Below are positions 44,884 through 53,359 of a DNA stretch of 64,000 bases, one piece after another. The notes beneath the pieces are model-generated. The model searched no databases and had not been told where the DNA came from. It saw only the letters and a list, made by a program, of their open reading frames with translations. Each line of letters begins with the position of its first letter. Position 1 is the stretch's first letter. The stretch covers positions 1 to 64,000 of the forward strand of contig NZ_AUBG01000001.1 of assembly GCF_000429125.1 (NCBI RefSeq), in the 5' to 3' direction. Origin of the DNA: Aequorivita capsosiphonis DSM 23843 (lineage in GTDB: Bacteria > Bacteroidota > Bacteroidia > Flavobacteriales > Flavobacteriaceae). The position numbers were made by a program, and so were the translations under genes.

Positions 44884-44991
44884 ATGAAAAAATTTTTCAG
44901 GATTCTTACTTTAGCGCAAATAGCCTATATGGGTTATGAATGGTATAAGGATTACCAAAATGATAAAAATTCCGCAAAGCAAAAGAAGTAA
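44884..44991 (+). CDS. Small membrane-associated peptide (35 residues)
   Basis: MKKFFRILTLAQIAYMGYEW followed by a charged tail ending AKQKK. One amphipathic or short hydrophobic N-terminal helix. Probably co-transcribed with the PhnB-like gene and followed by a strong terminator. No family recognised. Confidence 0.5.
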   Translation: MKKFFRILTLAQIAYMGYEWYKDYQNDKNSAKQKK

Positions 44992-45014
44992 GAATCGATT
45001 TGCAATAATTAAAA

Positions 45015-45050
45015 TACCTCATTAAAATCTCTAAAGATTTTAATGAGGTA
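45015..45050. terminator. Strong bidirectional terminator
   Basis: TACCTCATTAAAATC (45015-45029) and its exact complement (45036-45050), a 15-bp stem with a 6-nt loop, T-rich on both sides. It closes the PhnB unit and the opposing cryptochrome operon. Confidence 0.85.
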
Positions 45051-45102
45051 TAATTTTTTAAAAATCCCCTAGGGCTTAGAAAATTAACCTGCAGAATTAT
45101 GT

Positions 45103-45651
45103 TTAACTCTCGTTATCCTTTAGATCATCCTCTCGATCAACTAAATAATGCTCTTCCCCCAATCCGACAATATTAATTATATTTGTTACCGTATTATATA
45201 ATAGCAATATTACCGTAACCATAAAGCCACTGAGAACTGAAGAGAAAAATAATGTTGCCCAATATATATAGGCAAACCACTGCGTTGGCAAATTATCAGA
45301 TTCCGTAATTGGAATATTAAAAAACTGGAAAAGGACTAATGCTCCCACAAAGAGGATGGTGTCAATTTTTGCTATCGTCAAAACTTGTCGATAATGCACT
45401 TTCTTTATTTGTGATTCTGTTCCAGAACTTATTCCAAGTAATGTTAGCAATAAAGCTAAAATTGTGGCCGATGCTAAAACGATGGTATTGCAAAGCATGT
45501 TCATTCCCGTTAATGAAGTTGAAATAAGGGACTTTGCCTCATAACCCGATATATCACCTAAAAGGAAAGCACCCAAACCAGTAAAAATAGTTGCAGCAAG
45601 TCCGCCCAATAATGAATTTTTATTCTGTTTTAAAAAATTATTTTTCCCCAT
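45103..45651 (-). CDS. Four-helix membrane protein next to cryptochrome gene
   Basis: 182 residues with four hydrophobic segments (about 15-32, 50-72, 92-112, 125-155). The acidic C-terminus reads YLVDREDDLKDNE. No family recognised. Its ATG overlaps the cryptochrome stop codon, so translation is coupled and a shared light- or DNA-damage-related role is likely. Confidence 0.6.
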   Translation of the reverse strand: MGKNNFLKQNKNSLLGGLAATIFTGLGAFLLGDISGYEAKSLISTSLTGMNMLCNTIVLASATILALLLTLLGISSGTESQIKKVHYRQVLTIAKIDTILFVGALVLFQFFNIPITESDNLPTQWFAYIYWATLFFSSVLSGFMVTVILLLYNTVTNIINIVGLGEEHYLVDREDDLKDNES

Positions 45652-47078
45652 TACTTCTCCATTGATTTTAAAATCTTATTTATTGACCAATTCCATTTTT
45701 GTAATATTTCAAATGGTTTCGGATAACCCTTAATTTCCGGTTTTTCTTTTGACTCAAACCAAGGAATATAAATATAGTTATCTGAGATAGGTTTAAGTTC
45801 GGGTATCCATTTTTGAATAAATTCCTTCTCTTTATATTTAAAGCCTTGGTAAATGGGATTGGTGTACCAAATTTCGTATGCTTGCATATGCCAATTCATC
45901 CAGTTTGAACTTACATCATAATCAATCAATTTGCTCTCAAAATAGGCAGCGCCCCAAGTCCAATCTATTTTCAGGTCGTGAATTAAAAAACTTGCACAAT
46001 TTACACGTCCACGATTACTCATATAACCTGTTTTGTTTAACTGACGCATGTTCGCGTCAACGAAAGGAATACCAGTAATACCATTACACCATTTTTTGAA
46101 AAAATCTGGGTTGTTTTCAAACTGCAATTTTTTATTACGAAAACCCTTAGTTTGAAAAATTGCATTTCCCAGCTTCATTCCCTTAAAGGTAAAATAATCA
46201 CGCCATACCATTTCAAATATTAGCCACCAGGTACTTTGATTTTTTTTGACCCTTTTTTCATATTCTTGAATAATTTTATAAATAGTTCTAGCACTAATAC
46301 ATCCCAACGACAAATAAGGCGAGAATTTTGAACTATAATCCAAACCCATGGAATTATTTCTGGTCCAACGATATTTGGTAAGTAACTCAGATTCGAAAGT
46401 ATAATAATCTAATCTTTTTAAGGCCTCGTCTTCCCCTCCCTTAACAAATGGATCAACTAATTGCGTCTCTTGATATGAGAAGCCCAATTCCTCGAAAGCA
46501 GGAAATAAATTGGATTCAAAACCATTGGCAGCATTAAACTTTTTTGGAATCGGTAATGGTTCCCTTACTTCTGTTTGTTTAGCAGTAGGGATTCTATATG
46601 TTTTGCTTGTCAATGGTATTTCTTTAATTGTAAAGGGAATATCATCTTTATGATATAGGGTTTTGCCCCAATAGAATTTAAATTCCACTTTAACCCCCAC
46701 TTTGTTTTGCAAAGAATCTATAAGTTGTAATTCCTCCCAAGCATATTCCTGTTCAGCAAATATTTGAGTGATGTTATATTTTTCAATATAACATATCAGG
46801 ATATCTTCTGGAAGGCCAACTTCAATTCTGAGAAAGGCATTCTTAGCATTCAGATTCTGCTGAAGGTTGTTGACAGCTTGCTTTAAGAAGATTACTCTAT
46901 TAATATCTGCTTTGGGAAAGCCTAAAGAAATATTTTGATAAAGTTGGATATCAACACAATATAAAAATATGAGCGGTAAACCGGATGCTACTGCTTTAAA
47001 AAGTGCTTCATTATCATGAAGTCTTAAATCATTTTTAAACCAAACTAAAGCATGTTCAGAAACTAGCTTATCACTCAT
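45651..47078 (-). CDS. DASH-family cryptochrome/photolyase
   Basis: 475 residues. The N-terminal photolyase Rossmann domain begins ALVWFKNDLRLHDNEALFKA. The FAD-binding C-terminal domain has TRNNSMGLDYSSKFSPYLSL, WRDYFTFKG, MSNRGRVNCASFLIHDL, and DYDVSSNWMNWHMQAYEIW with the conserved NWMNW-type flavin contacts. Length and motifs fit Cry-DASH, which repairs pyrimidine dimers in single-stranded DNA using blue light. First gene of a two-gene unit with the membrane protein, 20 bp after the catalase stop. Confidence 0.92.
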   Translation of the reverse strand: MSDKLVSEHALVWFKNDLRLHDNEALFKAVASGLPLIFLYCVDIQLYQNISLGFPKADINRVIFLKQAVNNLQQNLNAKNAFLRIEVGLPEDILICYIEKYNITQIFAEQEYAWEELQLIDSLQNKVGVKVEFKFYWGKTLYHKDDIPFTIKEIPLTSKTYRIPTAKQTEVREPLPIPKKFNAANGFESNLFPAFEELGFSYQETQLVDPFVKGGEDEALKRLDYYTFESELLTKYRWTRNNSMGLDYSSKFSPYLSLGCISARTIYKIIQEYEKRVKKNQSTWWLIFEMVWRDYFTFKGMKLGNAIFQTKGFRNKKLQFENNPDFFKKWCNGITGIPFVDANMRQLNKTGYMSNRGRVNCASFLIHDLKIDWTWGAAYFESKLIDYDVSSNWMNWHMQAYEIWYTNPIYQGFKYKEKEFIQKWIPELKPISDNYIYIPWFESKEKPEIKGYPKPFEILQKWNWSINKILKSMEK

Positions 47079-47097
47079 ATTTTTTTTGCGTCATTAT

Positions 47098-49239
47098 TTA
47101 AACAGGAATTTTTTCGATTTTATCAACCCGATCCCAATTTCTATGGTTTGCTATAGCCCTTCTAAAATCTTGAGCCTTTCCATTTATAAATATAGCTTTA
47201 TCTTCTTTAAACTGCTTCGCGTATGTTTGCATTAATAAATCTTCTCCTTCATTATTTACAGAAATTGCTTTACAATGTTTTAGAGCCTCATTGATAAACT
47301 TGATATATTTAGCCTCAGACTTTAGAGAATCAATAGATTTTTTTCCTCCAGGAATGTATATGGCATCATATAATACGCTTTCAGTTGTCATTATAGCTGC
47401 GGCAACCTTATGCTCCATATTCTGATCGCAGGTTATTGTACCACCGTGTGGTGCGATAATTTTTAAAACCGCTCCATCTTTTTCCAATGCATCTTTCACC
47501 ACTTTATAATCGTTCATTGAAAAACCATCTGCCGCCAAAATCGCTATCTGGCGAGTTTCCACGGTACCAAATTTTGTATTCGCTTGACTTAATGCTGGAG
47601 ATCTGTCAAGATAATTTTTCTTTGGAGAAGGTTCAAAACGACCATCTTTAGCATCTGCTCCTATTGCCTGATTAATTGGTTTTGTTACTTCTTTTGGAAC
47701 CTTTAATCCCAATCCCTTCGCCACTTTTTTAGATAACGGTTCATCTATTTGCGATACTAAATAAAGCATACGTTCTTGAATATGCTGATGGTTACATTTA
47801 CCTAGTTCAAACGTATAGGCATCGGCAACATGATTCTGCTCAACTTTGGAAAGGCTTCTATAAAATAGCGCAGGTTGGGAGTAATAATCGGTAAAACTCT
47901 TACTTCGGGTTCTTACTTTTTTGGCATCAATACGTTCTTCATAATGATCAAAAGCACCATCAGCTTTTTTCGTCATATGGGGGCAGCCCCCACCCAAAGT
48001 ATTTGGAAAGTAGGCTGTTTGTCCTTTAGGAATGTTGGTCTGCATATGCCCATCCCTTTCATTATTATGAACTTCCACGACAGGTCTGTTTATGGGAATT
48101 TGATGGAAGTTAGGGCTTCCCAATCTTGAAAGTTGCGTATCTCGGTAAGAAAACAAACGACCTTGCAGAAGTGGATCATTAGTAAAATCGATACCAGGAA
48201 TGATATGTCCGGGCAAAAATGCAACTTGTTCTGTTTCGGCAAAAAAGTTCTCGGGATTTTTATTAAGTGTCATTTTACCGAGAATTTTTACCTCCACCAT
48301 TTCCTCTGGCACTAGTTTGGTAGGGTCGAGAAGATCAAATTCAAACTTGTGTTCGTCTTTTTCAGGGATAATCTGTACTCCAAGTTCCCATTCCGGAAAA
48401 TGCCCAGCATCAATGGCGTCCCACAGATCACGACGGTGAAAATCTGAATCTGCGCCGCTAATTTTTACGGCTTCATCCCAAGTTACCGAATGTGCACCTA
48501 ATTTAGGCTTCCAATGGAATTTTACAAAATGCGCCTCCCCTTTTTTATTGATCATTCTGAAGGTATGTATTCCAAAACCTTCCATCATTCTAAGACTTCG
48601 TGGAATAGCGCGATCGCTCATTAGCCATATTTGATTGTGGAGCGTTTCGGGTGTAAGGGAAACAAAATCATAAAAGGTATCGTGAGCAGATGCTGCCTGC
48701 GGAATTTCTTTATTAGGTTCAGGTTTTACAGCGTGTACCAAATCGGGAAATTTCATGGCATCCTGTATAAAAAAAATAGGCATATTATTACCTACCAAAT
48801 CCCACGTTCCCTCCTCGGTATAGAACTTAACTGCAAAGCCACGAACATCCCGAGCTAGATCCGTAGAGCCTTTACTACCGGCGACTGTTGAAAACCTTAC
48901 AAAAACGGGAGTTTTGCGATTCGTATCGTTAAAGATTCCGGCCTTCGTAAATTCTGGTATTGGTTTGTAAAGTTCAAAAATACCATGGGCGCCACTACCT
49001 CTAGCGTGTACAATTCTTTCAGGAATACGCTCGTGGTCAAAATTGGTTATCTTTTCCCTTAAAAGAAAGTCCTCAAGCAAAGTGGATCCTCTTTCTCCGG
49101 ACTTTAAACTATTATTGGTGTCATTTACAAGTAAACCTTGATTTGTTGTTAAAGGTTTACCTTGCCCATCACGGACGCTTTTTTCAAGCTGATCTACTTT
49201 TTTTGATTCTTTTTCTGAAGTCGTCTTTTTCTTAGGCAT
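47098..49239 (-). CDS. katE: Large-subunit catalase HPII (KatE) with C-terminal DJ-1/GATase-like domain
   Basis: 713 residues. Catalytic His78 (RIVHARGSGAHG), Asn151 and the haem-ligand Tyr365 (RLFSYRDTQLSRLG) are all present. The C-terminal 150 residues (about 560-713) form the extra DJ-1/PfpI-like domain (ILAADGFSMNDYKVV, DAIYIPGGKKS) that marks large-subunit clade II catalases. Decomposes hydrogen peroxide in the cytosol in stationary phase or stress. Monocistronic or leading the cryptochrome operon. Confidence 0.95.
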   Translation of the reverse strand: MPKKKTTSEKESKKVDQLEKSVRDGQGKPLTTNQGLLVNDTNNSLKSGERGSTLLEDFLLREKITNFDHERIPERIVHARGSGAHGIFELYKPIPEFTKAGIFNDTNRKTPVFVRFSTVAGSKGSTDLARDVRGFAVKFYTEEGTWDLVGNNMPIFFIQDAMKFPDLVHAVKPEPNKEIPQAASAHDTFYDFVSLTPETLHNQIWLMSDRAIPRSLRMMEGFGIHTFRMINKKGEAHFVKFHWKPKLGAHSVTWDEAVKISGADSDFHRRDLWDAIDAGHFPEWELGVQIIPEKDEHKFEFDLLDPTKLVPEEMVEVKILGKMTLNKNPENFFAETEQVAFLPGHIIPGIDFTNDPLLQGRLFSYRDTQLSRLGSPNFHQIPINRPVVEVHNNERDGHMQTNIPKGQTAYFPNTLGGGCPHMTKKADGAFDHYEERIDAKKVRTRSKSFTDYYSQPALFYRSLSKVEQNHVADAYTFELGKCNHQHIQERMLYLVSQIDEPLSKKVAKGLGLKVPKEVTKPINQAIGADAKDGRFEPSPKKNYLDRSPALSQANTKFGTVETRQIAILAADGFSMNDYKVVKDALEKDGAVLKIIAPHGGTITCDQNMEHKVAAAIMTTESVLYDAIYIPGGKKSIDSLKSEAKYIKFINEALKHCKAISVNNEGEDLLMQTYAKQFKEDKAIFINGKAQDFRRAIANHRNWDRVDKIEKIPV

Positions 49240-49414
49240 AATATTTATTTGATTTTAAAATGATTTCTAAAAATTTACACTAAGTAAATACTTATTTGAA
49301 CCAAAAAGTAGTATTATCCAAATTTTTTATAATTCAAAACAATCGATAAAAAATATAAGAACTAAAAATCCTTAATTTCGAATGTAGATAAATTGTCTCA
49401 TAAAATTCTGGAAA

Positions 49415-50494
49415 ATGTTTAAAGCATATAATTACGACTCCCTTTTTAGGGAACTCTCCGATCATCCAAGAATATTTCCTAAAGAAGCCTTTCAACTGCT
49501 TAAAAATCTTGGATTATTTACCCTACCCCATTCTCATTCTGGTCTGTTTCAAACTGAAGGTTTTCAAAATATATTTGATTTATTATTTGAAGTTGGCAAA
49601 AGCGATCTTTCAGTAGGGAGAATATTTGAAGGACATTTAAATGCCTTGCTCTTGATTGACACTTTTGGCACATCGAATCAAAAGGAAAAATTTCACGGTG
49701 AAGCCGCTGATGGCAAATTGTTTGGAATTTGGAACACGGAAAGATCCTTTGAAAAACTCAATCTAAAAAAGTCAGATTCAATTTTGCATTTAAAAGGCGC
49801 AAAAATATTTTGTTCTGGTGCCTTAAACATTGATAGACCCATCGTTACCGCCACCACTGCAACCGGCTTGCAAATGATTATTTTGGAGCTGGAAAGAAAC
49901 AGCGGTTTAGAAGAAGATTGGTCATTATGGAATCCAACGGGAATGCGTGCTTCGGTAAGTTGCCGTATCGACTTTACGGGATTGAAGGTCTGTGAAGGAA
50001 ATTTTCTGGGAATTGCAAACGATTATTACAAAGAACCGCATTTTTCGTGGGGCGGCGTTCGGTTTTCCGCAGTTCAATTAGGCGGGGCGAAAGCCATTGT
50101 GGATATTACAGTTGCCCATTTACAAAAGTTGAAACGCACGCAAGATCCTTACCAAAAAATGCGACTCGGAAAACTTAGCATTTTAATGGAAACTGCCAAT
50201 TTGTGCTTGCAACGCGCCAACGCAATAGATAATAGTAAAGAACATTCAAAAAATTATAAAATTAACTTCGCCAATATGATGCGTACGTTAACAGTGGATA
50301 TTTGTGAGGAAACAATAAGGCTGGCCGAAAAATCTATCGGGATTCAGGGGATGATGCAGTCACATCCATTAGAGAAAAAAGTTCGGGATCTACGTGTATA
50401 TTTAAAGCAGGCGGGACCTGATTATGCGCTTGCGAATATTGGAGATTACACCGCCAAAACAAAAGCGAAATCATGTTTGAAAGAAAACGTTTAA
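49415..50494 (+). CDS. Acyl-CoA dehydrogenase-like protein
   Basis: 359 residues. The N-terminal helical domain, central beta domain (GIWNTERSFEKLNLKK, LKGAKIFCSGALNIDRP) and C-terminal helical bundle (AVQLGGAKAIVDITVAHLQKL, EKSIGIQGMMQSHPLEK) follow the acyl-CoA dehydrogenase fold. The usual catalytic Glu position is not evident, so activity on acyl-CoA is uncertain. Its last 22 bp overlap the PIG-L/methyltransferase gene. Relatives in this cluster type probably act on a bound acyl or sugar intermediate. Confidence 0.75.
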   Translation: MFKAYNYDSLFRELSDHPRIFPKEAFQLLKNLGLFTLPHSHSGLFQTEGFQNIFDLLFEVGKSDLSVGRIFEGHLNALLLIDTFGTSNQKEKFHGEAADGKLFGIWNTERSFEKLNLKKSDSILHLKGAKIFCSGALNIDRPIVTATTATGLQMIILELERNSGLEEDWSLWNPTGMRASVSCRIDFTGLKVCEGNFLGIANDYYKEPHFSWGGVRFSAVQLGGAKAIVDITVAHLQKLKRTQDPYQKMRLGKLSILMETANLCLQRANAIDNSKEHSKNYKINFANMMRTLTVDICEETIRLAEKSIGIQGMMQSHPLEKKVRDLRVYLKQAGPDYALANIGDYTAKTKAKSCLKENV

Positions 50495-51816
50495 GCTCCA
50501 AACAACTTTTAAAGGCGCCCTTACTTTCCATAAATCAATTGGGGAAGCAAATTGGCAACGCCTTTATTATCGCGCCGCATCCAGATGACGAAGCGTTGGG
50601 ATGTGGAGGAATAATTTCCTATCTAACTTCACAGAATATCCCAATTTGGGTGGGTTTTATGACCAGCGGCGGTGCGTCGCATCCCAATTCAGAAAAATAT
50701 CCTGCTGCAAAGTTGTCGCAATTACGCGAAAAGGAGGCATTGCGAGCCTGTAAAATTCTGGGCGTTCCCAATAGTAATGTTGCTTTTTTTCGTGGCCCAG
50801 ATTCCTTTCTACATAAAATAGATGAAAATAAAAAGAACCAAATGGTTTCAGATTTGGTTGAAATACTCCTAAAAAATAATATTGATTCCCTCTTTCTTCC
50901 ATGGCGAAGAGATGTGCACACCGATCATTTGGCGGTTTATAAAATTGGAAAAAAAGCATTAGAAGGTGCAGATAGGGAGATTCAGATTATTGAATATCCT
51001 ATCTGGTTATGGAATAATTCAGAGCGGGAAGATTGGCCATTTGAGGATGAAGTGGAAACCTTTCGTTTGGATATAAGAAATGTTTTAAGTAAAAAAAAGG
51101 AAGCCATATTTGCCCATAAGTCACAAACTACAAATCTTATTGCAGACGATGCAGCAGGTTTTGTGCTTACGGATGAATTACTCACTCCTTTTCTTCAACC
51201 CTATGAAATTTATTTTTTCCCTTCACAGCATCATAGGTCCTCTCTAAAAAAAAGTTATTTTGATGCGCTCTATGCCAGCAATTCAGATCCATGGAATTTT
51301 AAAAAAAGTGATTATGAAAAAGAGAAATATGAAAAAACAGACTCCTTTTTAGAAAATAGAAACTACAAGAACGGATTGGAATTAGGCTGTTCCATAGGTG
51401 TGCAAACCCGATATTTCGCAAGACGCTGTAAAAACCTATTGGCAGTAGATATTAGTGCGGAGGCAATTAATTCAGCAAAAGGAAATAATAAAGATCTTAC
51501 CAATGTCCACTTTCAGCAATTGGATGTTTTAAAGGAATTTCCAAAGGATTTATTCGATTTTATAAGTATGTGCGAAATGGGATATTATTTCAACAAAAAA
51601 AATCTGAAATCTTTGTTTGTAAATATTTCAGAAAATTTGATGGAAAAAGGAATTTTTTTGATGGTTCATTGGACTTCCTATGTTAGGGAATATCCGTTAT
51701 CCGGCAGACAGGTTCACGAACAGTTTGCAGTGTTTAATACTAATATGAAACACTTTAAATGTATTTCAACCTATACACACGAATCCTACGAACTGCAACT
51801 TTGGGAAAAAGTTTAA
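50473..51816 (+). CDS. Fused PIG-L deacetylase and SAM-dependent methyltransferase
   Basis: 447 residues. Domain 1 (about 25-250) is a PIG-L/LmbE zinc deacetylase with APHPDDEALGCGG (HPDDE at 36-40) and RRDVHTDHLAVYK as metal ligands. Domain 2 (about 280-445) is a class I methyltransferase with GLELGCSIGVQTRYFARRC (SAM-binding glycine motif) and FDFISMCEMGYYF. Suggests N-deacetylation of an N-acetylated sugar or small molecule and then methylation. Its start overlaps the acyl-CoA dehydrogenase end, so the two are coupled. Confidence 0.9.
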   Translation: MFERKRLSSKQLLKAPLLSINQLGKQIGNAFIIAPHPDDEALGCGGIISYLTSQNIPIWVGFMTSGGASHPNSEKYPAAKLSQLREKEALRACKILGVPNSNVAFFRGPDSFLHKIDENKKNQMVSDLVEILLKNNIDSLFLPWRRDVHTDHLAVYKIGKKALEGADREIQIIEYPIWLWNNSEREDWPFEDEVETFRLDIRNVLSKKKEAIFAHKSQTTNLIADDAAGFVLTDELLTPFLQPYEIYFFPSQHHRSSLKKSYFDALYASNSDPWNFKKSDYEKEKYEKTDSFLENRNYKNGLELGCSIGVQTRYFARRCKNLLAVDISAEAINSAKGNNKDLTNVHFQQLDVLKEFPKDLFDFISMCEMGYYFNKKNLKSLFVNISENLMEKGIFLMVHWTSYVREYPLSGRQVHEQFAVFNTNMKHFKCISTYTHESYELQLWEKV

Positions 51817-51821
51817 AAAAG

Positions 51822-52991
51822 TCAATGCTTTTCCTTATTCTCAAAATACTCGTTCAATTCTCGGCACGCCTCCACTACCCCAATATTTGGAAAATGGGTC
51901 TTCCAAGTTTCACAATTATTGAGATATTTCTCCATTTTAATAATCATCGAATCGGGAATGCTGGATTCATGAAACATTTTAAGTAATTGTGATTTATCAA
52001 TAAAAGCTGTTTCGCATAAATTTTTCAATAAAACTTCTGAGGGGTTGTTAAAATAATCCTTAATTTGATTATAGATCTTGTATCGTGACTTGAGTTTATC
52101 CAGCCCTTCTACATTGTAGGCCACCCCTTCAAAATCTGTCCAAACCCGAAGCTCGGCGCCAAAACCTTCTGTACATCGCGAGTCTATTCTAGTTGAAGTC
52201 TTAACCTTGGAATTTATGCAATGTCGAATTTTAAATCCTGAGCTCACAACTCTATTGTAGAGATCAACATCTTCCAAAAAATGAAGGGGATTAATTCCCC
52301 CAACTGCTTTGTAGACTTGGTTCCTAATAGCCAAATTTGGTCCCCAATTGTAACTATGTCTGGGCCATGGATCAAACTCATTGGGAAGGATCTCACTTTC
52401 AAAACGAGCCTTCAAAAGCAAATATTCATCTTTTGCGGCAAGATATTTTTGTGTTTGGGGAGCCAGATTTTGTAGATTTACATTAATTAGTCCACAGATT
52501 AGTGATATATCTTGATTAATATAATGTGAAAGATTAAAGAGCCATTTTTTATCGGGAATCGTATCAGCATCCGTACTAATTATCAAACCATTTCTATTGA
52601 GCCTACTGGAAGCAATATTCATCAAAACCCTTCTCGCCGCACCAACAGTATTGGCAACTTCCGAGTTTAATTCCAGAATATGTAAATTAATATCTGAATT
52701 CTCTTTGGAAAATTTGGTGCAAATTTCGAAGGTATTATCATTACAATTATGGCATAAAATCAATACTTCGTAAAATTCCTTGTCTATTAAAACTGAATTG
52801 TGATCTTCTTGTATTTTTAGTGAGGTCAAAGTTTCTAAAATGGTCTCACTTTCATTTTTTGCGGGAATTATAACACCCATTGTTAAATGTTTACCGGGTA
52901 CTGATAAATTTTTAGCGATCTCATTGGAGAGTTGATCTATGTAATCAATCTTATTTTTTTCCTGAATACGATTTGTGCTAGATAGATCCAT
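51822..52991 (-). CDS. Family 2 glycosyltransferase
   Basis: 389 residues. A GT-A fold with GVIIPAKNESETILETLTSL, VLILCHNCNDNTFEI, ISTDADTIPDKKWL (DAD metal motif) and FLEDVDLYNRVVSSG (ED acceptor motif). It lies tail to tail with the PIG-L/methyltransferase gene, 5 bp apart. The C-terminal 100 residues are helical and not typical. Probably adds a sugar to the product of the deacetylase pair. Confidence 0.88.
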   Translation of the reverse strand: MDLSSTNRIQEKNKIDYIDQLSNEIAKNLSVPGKHLTMGVIIPAKNESETILETLTSLKIQEDHNSVLIDKEFYEVLILCHNCNDNTFEICTKFSKENSDINLHILELNSEVANTVGAARRVLMNIASSRLNRNGLIISTDADTIPDKKWLFNLSHYINQDISLICGLINVNLQNLAPQTQKYLAAKDEYLLLKARFESEILPNEFDPWPRHSYNWGPNLAIRNQVYKAVGGINPLHFLEDVDLYNRVVSSGFKIRHCINSKVKTSTRIDSRCTEGFGAELRVWTDFEGVAYNVEGLDKLKSRYKIYNQIKDYFNNPSEVLLKNLCETAFIDKSQLLKMFHESSIPDSMIIKMEKYLNNCETWKTHFPNIGVVEACRELNEYFENKEKH

Positions 52992-53359
52992 AAATGGAGA
53001 TTGTAATTTTAAAAATATCTTGACGATTAATTTTCATAAGCACTATATAAATAATGACACTAGAAATGATGATCAAAAATTATAAATATTTGTATTTTTT
53101 GAACTAATATTAAATCGTATTAAGTTAACCTCCAACTGAATAGGTTATTATTTTTGTATTGGATAACTGTTATATTAATTTTTAAAAAAGGAGGTATGTA
53201 TGAAAAGGTAAATAAAATAGGGCAAAATCTTAAATGCTTATTGTCCATTGATTTTAAAAAAAAGCTTTTTAAAGCAAAATTATTTAAAAATCTAAAATGA
53301 ATTAGCCATAAAAACCATCCGCAAAAACGGATGGTTTTTTGTAGCCCCTTTAATTTATT
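52992..53359. other. Intergenic region with terminator
   Basis: AT-rich. GGAGGTATGTATG near 53190 is a rare Shine-Dalgarno-like string, but the ATG opens only a 3-codon frame. No gene otherwise. Confidence 0.5.
53311..53338. terminator. Terminator
   Basis: AAAACCATCCG (53311-53321) and CGGATGGTTTT (53328-53338), 11-bp stem, 6-nt loop, T-tail on the plus strand and A-run on the other. It follows the stop of the minus-strand gene at 53360. Confidence 0.8.

Noticed and set aside
53185..53205. Shine-Dalgarno-driven small gene
   Set aside because: The ATG after GGAGGTATGT opens only a 3-codon frame.
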